From Talpa occidentalis (Eukaryota > Chordata > Mammalia > Eulipotyphla > Talpidae), in assembly GCF_014898055.3 (NCBI RefSeq), contig NW_023601104.1:83621106-83685105 (forward strand): a stretch of 64,000 nt of DNA. The letters are read 5' to 3'. The position numbers and the translations under genes are program-made. Positions 10,633-23,074 of this stretch are shown one piece after another (positions within the stretch are counted from its first letter, which is position 1; each line of letters begins with the position of its first letter). The notes beneath the pieces were generated by a model that saw only the letters and a list, made by a program, of their open reading frames with translations, did not search any database and was not told the DNA's origin.

Positions 10633-10899
10633 GGCTTCTCTGGTGGTGCAAGGGGTTAAACACAGCACTGTGAAGCTATCTGTAGCCTCTGCAGCATGAG
10701 TTCCATCGTCAGTCTGCGAGGGAGCTAACCCACATGGCGCAGCAGACCTCTCCATGTCTAGCCCACTGATCCCCTCAGCAGTGTATTTCAGTCAGTCTGC
10801 CTGTTTTGTTCCCCACTCTGTCTCTGGTGGATCTTCTTACCTCCACACCTCTGGCCTGTACCCCAATTCTTCTATGCATAAATAAATAAATCTTAAAAT
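10633..10899 (+). mobile_element. tRNA-derived SINE, older subfamily
   Basis: The head is GGCTTCTCTGGTGGTGCAAG and the TAAATAAATAAATCTT tail is intact. Direct repeats of 15 bp, with one mismatch, flank it (10618-10632 and 10900-10914). It lies only about 20 bp beyond the end of the previous SINE. Confidence 0.92.
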
Positions 10900-10914
10900 A
10901 AAAATTGTATTGAG

Positions 10915-13900
10915 TGTGCAGCCATAACTATTAACTTTCAAATATTTCCATCATCTTCCAAAATTCTCTGGAGCCCATTTCTTGTTAACTCCCCACACAG
11001 TATGAGGCTAAGAGGGAAGAGAATCATTTCCTGTGAGTCAGTCAGCATTTTGAGGCGAGTATGAGCAGAATGAATGCTTGACAGTGAACTTGTAAGGAAT
11101 CTGGAAAAATCGAGGCACTGTGATGGAGAAGCATTTCTAATTCATAGTAAGAACCATGCAGAGGAGGATGGGGGGAGGGGGGTAAAAATTCATGGGGCAA
11201 ACATGATAGATGATACTGAGAGTCAATATTTGCACAACTCCAATTTTATACCAGGTGTTGCACTAACAACCTGGTTAAAATGGGTTCCTAACTATTAGGA
11301 AGCACTACACAGTTGACATGGGTTGTTGCATTTTTGCTGTCTTTCTCAGGACCCAGTCCTCTACCCTCAAGGTTCAGAGGAAATGACAGCTAATGTCTTA
11401 CATATTGCATTAGGACTGGTTTTATATATCAGAAATCAACTACTGTGCCATTGATGGAGTCGACCAACTGTAGTTAAATGACATTTTAATGTAAATACAT
11501 TTTTGCTAATTTTGTGTTAATATTTTTCACTAAATTATTTATGTAATTAGTAAAAACTCCCTTATGTAGGCTAACATAAGGAATACACATTAACACTGTA
11601 AGGTAGAGCATTACTATCCTACCTCACATGTAAGGAATCTTAGGCAAAGACAACTACAGTCAATAAGCAGATGAGGGACCGGACCTGGATTCAAGTTCTA
11701 AGGTCCACACTGTCATTAGCACCAGATGGCTGTCATCAGTGTGGCCTGGGTCACAAAGCTTGACTAAACATCAGGTAGGAACATTGTATAATTTGGTGTC
11801 AACTGACAAAAGATGTGGGACTCAGAATAAGCAGACCAGGAAGAGGTGCCCTTGGGCTAAAGTTATTTCCACCTGGCTGCCCTATCAGTAAGACAAGCAG
11901 AGGAGTCAGGCAAGGCAGAGGTTTTACTGAGGGTGAACAGGGAATAATAAATGGGGAGGAGTCAGGCAAGCGCTTGTGCAACAATTTGAGGCTTGGAAGG
12001 TGTCTTCTCTGGCAAAGGCCATGTTCTCCATTTCTGCAAATAAAGCAATATCTGCTAGCTTGATATTTTTCTCTCTCTCTCTTTTTTTGATCAGCTCAAT
12101 TAATATTTCCCTTTTTCTAGCCTCTTCCCCACCTCCCAGACTCACCCTATACCTTTTTTCCAGATGTGTGACAACAGTTTCTTGGTCTCAAAACAGATTT
12201 CAAACTAATTTGTTTAATGGTCCTGTGTTCCCCTTTTTGCTGATGCTGGAGGATTTTAGAAGTCTAAGGAGACTTCCATTGAGCTGCTCCGTGGCAACTC
12301 AAGTTTCAAGTTTGTGAATATATATCCTGGCAGCTTTGCGAACTCATGGACTTCCTGGAGCCCAGGGCCAGAATGGAAAATGCAGCTGGGGCTGATGCTC
12401 TGAACTTGAGTGTTGCCTTCTTGGTTTTAAAAGCTGAGAAATTCAGATCATTTGTCGGTCTCTGCAAAGCTAGGCCAGGTGGTTTGGGAGCAGCACTAAC
12501 AAATTCATTTCCATATACTCACTGCCTAGGCCATGAAAGGTATTTTGGCAAAAGTTTGTGAAGTGGCTGGCATATCCGATATATAATAAGTGGAGAAGTC
12601 AAAGAGAACGAAGATGCGGTATTGTAGACAGAAACAAATGTACTTTAAAACTATCTACTGGAAAGATATGCCAGTTTGGAAGATCTACTTAATGAAATGG
12701 ACTCACTCATAATAAATCATTAAAAAAAATCATAATGAAAGTATGTGTTTCACAGACAGAAAAGAATATCCCAGTGGCATTTCTTCCCACAGAAATAAAT
12801 ACCCCGTGCTTGCTAAATTCTATCAATCAAACCACATCATCAAAATGTTCTGTTTCTGAAACCACTAAATTCCTCTACAGAAAAAGATCAGGCTCTTAGT
12901 CACTTAATACCTGTATGATGTGATACCCTTTTCAGCACATTGCTTAATTTTAGTTCTTATTTTCTGAGAAAAATAAGTCTTTTCTGCTATAGATGGAATT
13001 TGCAAGATTTTGGTTTTTTTCCTTAGCTTTTTAACTATAATTATAAAGTTCCCTTAAACCGTTGTTTGAATAATTATACTGTATCATGTAAGAACATTTT
13101 CATAAATCAGCAGTTTAAAATTGTGGTCCCTTGGAAGGCATGTCTTGCTAGAAAAATAGAAAGAGAATGCAAAATATAATAAATTGAGCTCATGTTTATT
13201 GAGTATTTTAGGTGCACGAGGACCTGTGTTGAGTACAAAACTCTCGAAACCGGAAACAGTGATCTGACTTTTCTTTTGGTTTCCTTTCTAGCTATGTGAC
13301 TATAAACAACTTACATAACACTCCATTCCTTGGCTGTTTTATCTACATTTAATTTTACTTTATTAAGGTGCTTCTAGATCTAAGTTGTAAGTGGAAGAAA
13401 CAAACCAACTCTAGCTAATTGAAGCATAAAGGAAATTTATAAAAGGGTGCTGATGAAAGGTTGCTCACAGATCCTTGGGGATGGACGTAGACTTGGTCTT
13501 GGAAGTTAAGGAGGCAGAAACAATTTTGGTCATCAGGTGGGAAAATGGACCCTGGAAGACAGCAAACCACTGTCTTGGGGAATGGACTCTACCATCTTGC
13601 TTCACTGAGCTGATCACAGGTCACTATTAAATTCATTAACATTCTGCCTCTGGAAACTGAGTGTAGCTATCTATTATACCTGCCTCTAGCCTGCACAACC
13701 TCGGCTTCCTTATGTCTCTGGTCTGGCCCAGGCAAGTCTGAATGACAAGGCCAAGTTGACCTGCTTGTGCTTCACCTGCTTAGAACAACATAAAGATGTT
13801 GATTGTTTCCCTCCAAAAGGTGGGTAATACCCCAAATAAAAAACGTAGTTTCTAGTATGGCACCGCCAAAAATATTGATGGCACTGAAAGAAACATTTCA

Positions 13901-14124
13901 CATTTCAGCCTTTTCAGGAATCCTCACTGTAATTTGGGGGATGGTATTGCTGAAAAAGTCATGAGGTTAGCCTATTATCCTATTGTATTTCTTACTGCAC
14001 CTCATTTCACTCTCATTGATGCCCTGGTGTATAAGAGAAATTACAGTCAACCTGCTTACAATAGATGGCATCACTTCACATGTGAGGAGAATGTATTTGC
14101 AATTTATTGCAACAAGATCCCGAC
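10915..14124. other. Mostly unique DNA with one MIR relic; no gene
   Basis: No exon is recognised. A MIR relic is listed separately (11595-11720). The part 13385-13680 begins GTAAGTGGAAGAAACAAACC and resembles an ancient interspersed repeat that I cannot name. Plus-strand frames such as 11976-12317 have no known domain. Confidence 0.5.
11595..11720 (-). mobile_element. MIR relic
   Basis: A diverged fragment in reverse orientation: the block ACTATCCTACCTCACATG, then GGCAAAGACAAC, then GATTCAAGTTCTAAGGTCC correspond in order to the MIR central and tRNA-like parts. Call made by eye. Confidence 0.55.
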
Positions 14125-14134
14125 AAGAGTTGCA

Positions 14135-14412
14135 TAGGGTAAGGCCTCCCCGGTGGTGCAATGGGTTGAGTGCAATGCCCATGAAGCTGTTTGCAGCCTC
14201 TGCAGCGCAGCTGGATTCCCAACCGGCCAGGGAGCAACACACATGATGAAGCAGACCTCTCCTGCTCACCCGCTGCTCCCCTCAGCAGTGTGTTTCAGTC
14301 AGTCTGCCTGTTCTGCTCCCTGCTCTGTCTCTGGTGAATCCTCTCACCCTCCCACACTTCTGGCTTATGCCCCAGCTCTTGTATAAAAATAAAGAAATCA
14401 TAAAAAAAAAAA
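14135..14412 (+). mobile_element. tRNA-derived SINE, older subfamily
   Basis: The head GGCCTCCCCGGTGGTGCAAT starts at 14143 and the copy ends in a long A run. The direct repeat AAGAGTTGCA is seen at 14125-14134 and 14413-14422. Eight extra bases stand between the left repeat and the head. Confidence 0.9.
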
Positions 14413-14587
14413 AAGAGTTGCACATGGCTTCTCAGCGCCTTTTCATATATAAGCAATCTTCCACTTGACAAGGATGTGCCAATGCTAATCTCTGCATGGT
14501 CCGGAGGGCACCAGACCCTGTACCTGCTGACTGTTCCCACCAGTGAATCAAATATGCCACCATAGTTACCAAAGAACCTAACCTTTA

Positions 14588-14927
14588 TTGCATTTTTTTA
14601 AAAGTTATATTTTTATTTATGCATATTATAACTGGAGTGTAAGCCAGAGGTGCATGGTGTGAGAAGACCCACCGGAGACAAAATAGGGAGCACAGCAGGC
14701 AGATCTACTTACAATACACTCTGAATACAATACAATCTACTTACATTACACTGTTGAATATAATACACTTTCTAAAATACACTGCTGAGGGGAGCAGTGG
14801 GCAAGACTGGAGAGGTTTGCTGCACCGTGTGGATCAGCATCGTGGCCCAGAATAGAATTTGTGTTGCAGTGACTGCCGATAGCTTGATAGTGTTGAGACT
14901 TTAACCCCTGTGCCACCAGGGAGGCCC
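14588..14927 (-). mobile_element. tRNA-derived SINE with an internal expansion
   Basis: A full copy of about 340 bp against a usual 260-280 bp. The extra length is an imperfect tandem duplication at about 14705-14775, where segments starting TCTACTTACA repeat before the ACACTGCTGAGGGGAGCAG core. Fifteen-bp direct repeats with one mismatch flank the element (14573-14587 and 14928-14942). Confidence 0.9.
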
Positions 14928-14942
14928 AGAACCTCACCTTTA

Positions 14943-16654
14943 AGTCATGAGAGTTGCCTGCAGTGAGTGAAGATGGATGAGAAATCAGGAAGGTGAGATT
15001 TCAGCTATCAAATTTTGTGCTCTACACCAGAGCTGCTTAGCTTGCTGGGGTGCTTCTAGATCTAAGTTGTAGGTTGGGGGGTATTTTTCCGAGTGTGGGT
15101 GTGGTATGTTGGTGTGTGGTCAACGGGTGCTCTTGCAGTAACTACCCCTCCCTGGCTGAGACCTGTGGCATTTGCCTCAGGTAAACAGAATGCCAGTCTT
15201 TTCCTCTGCCATGCCTTCTGTCTTACTCGAAAATGCTTGGGAAATACTATTCTAAGAAACTGAGTAGAGATGTTCCAGTTCACTTGAAAGATCTTTCTCA
15301 CCCTTTTATTCATTTAACATGTATTATTAAAGGTTGAAGTGCAAGATGTGGCTGCAGAAGTGTCAAATGAGGTGATAGGAGTCAGTCCCTGCCTTAGAGT
15401 GTTTGGTGTTCATTGAGGTAGGCAGGCAAGCACACAGCAAGTTTTTGTTCATTTGGAGAAGCGTGGGAAATTAGATGTGGCATGGGTGGGATTCTCCAGG
15501 CTGTCAGTTAGGAACTCATCTTTTTTCTTAAGGAAAAAAAAAATTGTCTCATAAATATCTCATAAAATGAACCCTACAATTTTTCAAAGGCTATTTCACT
15601 GGGTTAATTTTTTTCCAAGAAAGTAGAAATGTGTGAGTCTGTGCTGTTGTTGGGGACTATGGATTTGGTAATCATGTTCCAATTTCTGCTCAGTCATTTT
15701 TAATCGACACCTTGCATGAGTCTATTGCTAGGGAGCAGATTTACACACTGCTTGCTGTTTGATCAATGAACATTACACGCAATCAGGGTAAAGTGTTACA
15801 AAGCCCCATGTTATTCTTCCTTAGGCATAAAACAGTCAGTTTACTTCAGGTCAGAGTGGAGTAAATTATTCATTTTAATATTGTCGATGTACACCCACCT
15901 GAAGAGATGCCCTTCCTGACTTAACATAAACCCAGCTTAATTCCCATCCTGAGTTTTCCCATCCTGAGTTCTCCTGCAGTTACTTAGGTTTTCTTCGCAC
16001 CACAAACTAAATCATTCTGTATGCACCAAAAGAACAGTCATAAATAGCCATTATGAATTGAAGCTGCTTCACACTTAGTTTGAAATTTTTCATCCCCATA
16101 ATTTAGACAATGTGTATTCTTTAAACAGATGTGGAATTTTACTGCCTTTCCTGGGACTATTTAATACCAAGCTTTAATTTTAAATATCATCTAATGCTCT
16201 CTAGACTAATACTCTGACTCATCTTTATATTGCAAATTAAAATATTTTCAACGGCAGGTGAGATTAGTCCATTACAATATTAGCATGTTTTGGATCTGGT
16301 CCAATTAACCATATGCCTTGGATTGAGGTGACTTTGACCTGGATATTTATTGGGTTGTTGACCCAATATGGACAACAGCAAAAGTATTAGACTTCTTTTT
16401 ACCCCTCATAGTCAGAATTGAAGCGTTGATTGCAGAGAAAGGTGCCACCACGAGGCTATAGAAAACTAGGAATGGTGAAGTCCTGGGGTCGGTTTTTAAT
16501 TCTCAGCTTGGTTTCCTCCAAGCTGACTCCTTTATGTGCACTTCTGAAGCATCTAGCAACTATATTTAGTTTCGCAAACTTTTCAGGCCATTATATCTTT
16601 GCCATATTATTATTTCCTCTATGAGGAACAGCTGCTTCTATCTCCTCTCCTAAC
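14943..16654. other. Unique DNA with a possible L2 relic; no gene
   Basis: About 1.7 kb with no coding signature. 15300-15440 may be an L2 3' end in reverse orientation (CATTTAACATGTATTATTAA, then CAGTCCCTGCCTTAGAG); this is weak. A short tandem duplication of TCCCATCCTGAGTT lies at 15942-15970. Confidence 0.45.
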
Positions 16655-16935
16655 TAAGTCTGAGTCATCAAAGTTGCAAAACTCAGCTCCAGCATTACCC
16701 TTTCCAGAGAGGCCTTCCCAGAACTCATCTCGATTTCCCAGATCCATGCCTTAATAGATAGCACAGGAGAAAGCACCTATCAATGATTTATGTGCCTGTT
16801 TGCTCCCTCTATAATGCTAGGTCTTCAAGAACACAGCCCCGATAAATTATTTAACTCTTTCAGGCCCAGTTCCTGGTGATAGCAGGGCCTAAATATTTAT
16901 TGAATGAATGAATATTTATTCAATGAATGGATGAC
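16655..16935 (+). mobile_element. L2 (LINE-2) 3' end relic
   Basis: The segment AGAGGCCTTCCCAGAACTC, then ATGCTAGGTCTTCAAGAAC, then AATATTTATTGAATGAATGA follows the order of the L2 3' region, including its characteristic GAATGAATGAA terminus. It is well diverged, as expected of an inactive ancient family. Confidence 0.7.
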
Positions 16936-17029
16936 TCACATAGAAACATGACTTTATTTAAATATTATCCTTGAAGGAAATATTAATTGCCTACCCACAT
17001 GGAATATTTTCTGTCTGCTAAGATGTGTT

Positions 17030-17200
17030 TTTTCATTCTACCTGTTGTAATTCACTCACTGCAAGTGTATTCAAAAATCTTATGAAATAGATACCACTAT
17101 TACTCCATTTTACAGATGAGGAGATAAAGACATTGAAAGGAGAAGTAACTTGCCAGAGGTTACACCGCCAGTGGGTGGTAAGGCCGCAGCAAATGCAGAT
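17030..17200 (-). mobile_element. MIR relic
   Basis: Reverse-orientation MIR: the conserved core CCATTTTACAGATGAGGAGA is followed by AGTAACTTGCCAGAGGTTAC and CCAGTGGGTGGTAAGG, matching the consensus order closely. Confidence 0.8.
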
Positions 17201-18100
17201 GATACAGCTCCAGGACCTGTAAGCCAAGAGGTCATACTGTTACTCCTCCTATATAAGCCTCTAGAAGTCAATGAAAATTTAAACTCTGAAGACAAAATTC
17301 CTATTTCCTGTACTTGCTGTTCCTAATGGCTGTTCTTTTTAGCTGATGTAGAAAATAAAGCAGTAACATGTACCTGTATTTATTGTAGTTCTAGTAATTT
17401 CAGCTTGTAAATTTGCTTTTAAAGTCCTAAGTGTTTAAATATTAATCAAAGTTATGGAAGCTTCTAAGCAAGTGCTTCACAGAAAGATCATCATTAGTTA
17501 GAGTTTTACTTGCTGATGTTAAAAATAAGCTTTTAGCAGCTCTCCTATCTCCTGGAATTATGTTGGTGGCTAAACCCATTGTGGGATTCAAAAGAAAAGT
17601 TTGAACTTTTCTCAACTTTAAAGCAGATGCATATAAGAATCACCAAATAAATAAAAAAAAGTGATTATTAATGATTTAAGTCAAAAATCAATCTTTATGA
17701 ATGTTTTCCTATAAATGTTTCCAAATGTAAACAATGTCCTCCTGTTTAGATAAATGTACTTAAATGACTACAACTCACTATATGTCATAGCAACTTTCCT
17801 ATAATGTCCTTTTATCTTCTTTTCTGAGAATTCCAGAGATAAGATCAATTAATAAGTGAAAAATCTTAAATTGGTTCACATCTGTTAAAGAAATGCTTTT
17901 ATTTTCACTTATTAGTTTTTTTTGAAGTGACATCCCATGGTACCATTATATAAGTTTTAGTGAGCGTAATTATTAGATTTTAAACTCACAAATGCTCCAT
18001 GATACACTTGTAACTTTCCCCAGGAATAGGATTTATCAGCATGTTGTTATTCAGCCCACTTTACCAGTTATAAAGTTTGAAGCGAGTTATTTGAATTTTT
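17201..18100. other. AT-rich unique DNA, no gene seen
   Basis: Nothing recognised; low complexity A/T runs near 17650-17660. Confidence 0.5.
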
Positions 18101-18309
18101 TTAAATTTTATTCTTTTTTGCATAGAAGAACTGAGGTGTAGGCCAGAGGTGTGGCTTCGGGGTTTGAGATGATTCACCAGAGACAGAGTGGGGAGCAGCG
18201 GGCTAGACAGGTCTGCTGCACCACATGTGGGTTAGCTGGCTGGGGATGGAACTCGGGCCATAGGGGGATTGCACTGAGATTTAACCCCTAGGCCACCAGG
18301 GAGGTCCAT
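18101..18309 (-). mobile_element. tRNA-derived SINE with internal deletion
   Basis: Tail, AGACAGAGTGGGGAGCAG block and head (CCCCTAGGCCACCAGGGAGG) are present. The segment between GGGGAGCAG and CAGCGGG, usually including the CACTGCTGAGGGG core, is missing, so the copy is about 210 bp. The deletion runs between two GGGGAGCAG repeats and so probably arose by slippage or recombination between them. An imperfect direct repeat (GTTATTTGAATTTT and GTTGTTTGATTTT) flanks it. Confidence 0.8.
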
Positions 18310-18317
18310 GTTGTTTG

Positions 18318-18460
18318 ATTTTGATCTGTTACTTATATTGTCTTTGACTCACTTTCTTATCTGTAAAACAGGTAATGATAGAACACTTTATGAAATTAAA
18401 ATATTTAGAAAAGTGTTCATAGGGAAAACAAGCTCAATAAATCACTGTTACTGCTATTAT
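18318..18460 (+). mobile_element. MIR relic
   Basis: The pattern GACTCACTTTCTTATCTGTAA followed by ACAGGTAATGATAGA and CTCAATAAATCACTG resembles the MIR 3' half in forward orientation. Confidence 0.6.
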
Positions 18461-18550
18461 TGACTTCAGGCAAGGTGCTTTCATAAATGAACAGGTACTT
18501 GGAGAGCTTCAAGCTTTTTTTTTTTTTTTTTTAATATGCCAGGTTATCTT

Positions 18551-18931
18551 CTGTGGCTACAGTTTACACTAATCTATCTGTCATAACAGAATATTGCAGA
18601 CGGGGAGACTTAGACAATAGAATTTAATTTTCTCACAGTTCTGGAGGCTGGAGGGCCAAGATAAAGGTGGCAGCCTTGTTGGTTTCTGGTGAGGTCCTGG
18701 TCCTGGCACATGCTGGCCTCTTGCTGTGTTCTCATGTGATCTTTCCCCTGTGTGCCCATCCTGGTTGCTACCTTTTCTTAGAAGGACACCGGTCCTATTG
18801 GATAAGGGCTCCACACCTGTGCTATAATTTAACCTTAATGAACACTTTCAAGGTCTTATCTCCAAATGAGCCACCATGGGGTTAGTGCTTTAACATATTC
18901 ATTTGGAGGGCCCAATTCAATCCATAATAAG
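18551..18931 (-). mobile_element. MLT1-type MaLR solo LTR
   Basis: The ancient MaLR LTR lies in reverse orientation. It has TTTTCTCACAGTTCTGGAGG, then TTGGTTTCTGGTGAGG, then TTGCTGTGTTCTCATG, then a terminal block ending ATTCAATCCATAATAAGG. The order and spacing of about 380 bp fit MLT1. It is a non-coding relic of the mammalian apparent LTR retrotransposon group. Confidence 0.85.
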
Positions 18932-18984
18932 GTAGATTTGAAGATAAAAATAATTTAGGGAGAATAAACATTTAAATTTGAAAC

Positions 18985-19109
18985 TCTTTTTATGAGACAT
19001 GGGTCAAATTACCCCTGCTTACCTCAATGGAAGGGATTGGGGTCAGAATGGGGGGATTGCAATTGTATGGGGAATATAAAAATAAAATTTATTAATTAAA
19101 AAAAAAAGA
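18985..19109 (+). mobile_element. Possible L1 3' end
   Basis: A G-rich stretch (GGGATTGGGGTCAGAATGGG) is followed by AATTGTATGGGGAATATAAA and an A-rich tail. This resembles, in opposite orientation, the L1 3'UTR pieces at 36414 and 41376. No target-site duplication was found, so the call is weak. Confidence 0.35.
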
Positions 19110-19367
19110 ATTCATTCAATTTCCATTTTCAATAAATGACTATAGCTCTTGTTTAAATTTCCAATCATTAATAGGCCTTCCTGAGTCAACAGAGACTGCT
19201 GGTATTTGCTATGGGTTTTATTTTGCTTTATTTTTTTGCAGGGTGGTAGGGAATGTGATTATTAATTGACACTATGAAGTAAGGGATACAGAAATGAAGG
19301 GACTAGGGGACAGTGGCACCTTTGGCTGGGCACCCAGCAGCTTCACCCACATCAAGAATGTTGTTGG

Positions 19368-19653
19368 GGGCCTCCCTGGTGGTGCAGGGGTTAAAGTCTC
19401 AGCGCTATCAAGCTATTACCAGCCACTGTAGCATGAGTTTGATCCTGGCCAAGGAGCTAACCCACATGGCACAGCAGACCTCCCCTGTCTCGCCCGCTGC
19501 TCCCCTCAGCAGTGTATTTCAGTAGATCTGCCTGTTCTGCTCCCCACTCTGTCTCTGGTGAATTTTCTCACCACCATCCCCCACCCCCACACCTCTGACC
19601 TACACCCAAGTTCTTGCATGCATGAATAAATAAAAAAATCTTAAAAAAAAAAC
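19368..19653 (+). mobile_element. tRNA-derived SINE, older subfamily
   Basis: The head GGCCTCCCTGGTGGTGCAGG begins at 19369. The GCTGCTCCCCTCAGCAGTG core and an A tail are present. Flanking repeats are unclear. Confidence 0.9.
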
Positions 19654-21464
19654 AATGTGGGCGGCGGGGGGCAGGGGCTTTGCATCACTGGAATGGTTGT
19701 AGGATCCACACATCAGTTCTTCATTTAGGTAAATGCAAAATTTCTAAGGTTTCAGAAAAAAAACAGAATAATATAAGAGACTGTCATTCTAACAAATTGA
19801 ATTTCTCTCACGATTATAATAAATAAGATTTGTGTAATGATGACATTTAAAGTGGAGACGAAAGTGTCTCTGACCAGAAAGCAGTAATGACTAATTTCAC
19901 ATCATGCAGAATAATCATTTGTCAGTGAAAATCTAACTTCTTGTGAAGATTCCCATCATTCTTTTTATGATAACTGCTTGGAGTCTGTTTAGTTGTGATG
20001 CCAATTTGTTACTTCATGTAATATTAACAACTCATCACATAAAATGAACAGTGAGCTAATTTTCTGAAAGTCTGCAAGTAAACACTGATTTATGGTGACT
20101 GTCTTAAGTAATTCACTTTAGCAAACTTCATTTCCTTTCTCAAATCCACCTATTTAAAACAATTTCCATCATCTCCATGTGTTTTCTGTAAAACCATAGA
20201 TGAAACTGTTGTTTTACTTTCTTGAATATGAATAAAGAGTCTATTTTCATTTTTTATTTTAAGTACTATTGTAGTCTGGATGAACTACACAATCTCTTGA
20301 TCTTAAAGGTAATCTTTCAGCCACTAGTTCTGCAGGTAAATTAAGACAAAGCATTAGGATTTGCTGTATATACGAAGTTCCCAACTGTGGCCATGTTTTC
20401 ATAAATACAGAAGAAGAGCTCTATTGAATCAATACTTTTTGGCAACATTATGAAAGTGAAGCTCACCAAAGTGGGGTTGTAGTTAAGAATAGATAAATGT
20501 TACTGCAAGGAAATTTAATTAGCGCTGATACAGTATTTGAGCATTGGTTCTTACAGCTTGTTTTTTTTTCACAATGTGAGTCCTCTTTTCCTTCCTTTTC
20601 CAGGCCTGACAGAACCAAGTAAGTAGCAGAGAAGTAGTTCCAGAAAGGCCACAGGCCAGGATGTTTCTGGCAGCTGGGTTTTTTGGCTGAGTCCTGGAGA
20701 AACTGAATGTATATTTGTCTCCAAGAAAAGATGAGTGGAGCCATGGGGGTAGCAATTATGTGTGAGAAAATTGGAGCAAATGCTAGTGTGATTCTGGACA
20801 TGGACAGTTCGGTTTTTCACTGGGGAGTCTTAGTTGTTCTCTTTCACTCACATCTCAATGACAAGTTCAGCAGGAGCAGTGGCCTGTTCTGGTTCTTGCT
20901 TGTGTGTGCTTTCTGCCTTCTGTGTCTTTTAGCGCCATCACCCATAATTGAGTCTTTGTTCCAGCCTCTCCCTTAAGGTTTGACCTTTTCCAAAGATTGT
21001 GCACCTTCTGAGCATTTGGAATCAAAGCTTAATGACACAATGGATGGAAAATAATCCATATAGTCTGCGATGCTCTTTGAGAAAAATAAAAGAGGGGTGA
21101 CCAAGGAAGAGTATTGTCTGACTTGGAAAAGTCATCCCTGGTTGGCAATTGTTAGAGAATGACTCAGCTGTCTGGCTCTGCCTTTCAGACGGATTTAGGT
21201 GAACAGGAGACATATGACACTAAGGCTTATTCACACGTCGGCATGCCTGGATCAGCCGAGTCCATCAGTACACAGGAAGGGCAAATATCTACGACTGCAT
21301 CAGACAAATCCTACTTTCTCCCTGTTGAAATGCCATCAATTTAAACTTCTATGAAAAGCTAGGACTGTCAGGTTATATTCAGGCATGTAAGACTAAAGAA
21401 CTAAAATGCATTACATATTTCTTCACACATTCATCATGTGTTTGCTTCATTCATTTATTAAATG

Positions 21465-21600
21465 TCTGCATGTGACAGGTGCTAAGTGAGGCATTTAATG
21501 ATGATTTGGGAACATTTATCCTCCTTTGGCAGATGAGCAAGAAGATGCCTAGAATGGTTAAATAGTTTTCTCCAAGTCACGCAGCTATTACATGCTACAA
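21465..21600 (-). mobile_element. MIR-like relic
   Basis: ATCCTCCTTTGGCAGATGAG, then CTCCAAGTCACGCAGC, then ATTACATGC resemble the reverse MIR pattern of a TTTTACAGATGAGG core followed by GGTCACACAGCTAG. Diverged. Confidence 0.55.
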
Positions 21601-22464
21601 AAGATACTCATAGTACTAGCTGTATCGTGAATTGAATTTAATCAGTCTTTTTTTTTTCACTTGTACTTTATATTTTTCGGTAATATTCGAGAACATTGAC
21701 TACGTTGAATATTCTTGGGATTGTTCATACCACTTGTGTGTGAGATTGAGAGTAACACATGCTGCGATAACACGGAAGAGGAATTGACCCAAGTGGGACT
21801 TTGGGGGAATCCTGCAGCTTGAAACCAATCCTGGGAATGTGAAGCCCCGTTCTTCTGCCATGCAAGACAATTATCTGTCTTTATTGTTTTTTAAACCAAT
21901 TGCTTGACGTTCTCTTATTTATAACAAAAGATTCTTGACTGCTAGGCAAAAATACAGAACAATGAATGACAGGGAAAAATGAAATTAAAGTGTAAAAAGT
22001 CTTCCAAGCATAAGTCCATGCTGAATGTATTCCAGTTAGTAAGACCCAGGAGTGGGAGGATCAGCTTTGGATTTATACAATGAGAGTTTCTACCAGAAAT
22101 GCTTAGGGAATTGTTATCAATTATTAGCTTCAAGCACAATATCCAATCTAGGCAGAGTTTGGAGGAGACAGAGGTGGATGGTGGATGGGTTATATACTGC
22201 AGATTCTGTCAAAGAAAATGTAACGCAGACTATACCTGGGAGGGTGTCATGTGATAGGATTGGCTTGAGTTTTTAATTTTCCACTGTGAAAGAAGCAGTG
22301 TAATCTAAATTCCAATGCATTTACCATATCAGGAAGAGTTTATAGACATCTGTTTCTAAGGATACCAATTTTAACTTGTAAATATTAGGTTTGCTCCATA
22401 AAGAGTTTTCATAAAATTCAAAATAAGATGTGTCATTGTGTGTGAACCCATCCATGACCACATC

Positions 22465-22700
22465 TGAGAGCCAACATTTGTGAAGCTCTTACTGTTTTCT
22501 AAACTCTGTTCTAAATGTTTTTCATGGATTACACCGTTAACACCTCACCCCTTGTGAGATAGGACTCCTGTGATCCCTTTTTTATAGATGAAGCAGCTAT
22601 ATGGTTTGGAGTAAGTAGTGAAATAACTGGTCTAACACCCTTGAATTAGTAAGTAGAACTGAGTGGGGATCTGAGCATAGGCCACATGACTTAACCTCTC
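22465..22700 (-). mobile_element. MIR relic
   Basis: Starts GAGCCAACATTTGTGAAGC, then AACACCTCACCCCTTGTGAG, then TTTATAGATGAAGCAGC, then GTAAGTAGAACTGAGTGGG: a nearly full-length reverse MIR by order of blocks. Confidence 0.65.
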
Positions 22701-23074
22701 TACAGTGAGTTACAACTTACTAGCATTGTACCACTTACTAACATGTCTATATTAGATGTACACAAAATAGGTAGTTTTTCAGATGGTTGTTGGATATTTT
22801 TAGGTAGTGTTGCCTGAAAGTGAAGACCCGGGGTATCTTATAATTAAAAGAAGGTAACATCTTGATCATGATTGAGCTGGGAGACAGGATGGAATTGAAG
22901 GTGGGGGCATGATGTAGAACAGCTGACTCTTTTTTAGTTTCTTTCTCACACTATCATGTGTATATGTGTAAGCTTGGGTTAAAGCAGAAAGGAATTAAGA
23001 AGAGAAACCAAGTAAGTTTTCTTGGCACCTGGCATATCATCCATGGGTATCTGGCCATGTGGGACATAGAACAA

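Noticed and set aside
16897..16935. Inverted repeat of AATATTTATT and GAATGAAT considered as a regulatory hairpin
   Set aside because: It is explained by the GAATGAATGAA terminus of the L2 relic.
20463..20820. Three overlapping minus-strand frames of 78-112 codons
   Set aside because: All three frames are open for a similar length, no motif is recognisable and codon use looks random. Treated as chance.
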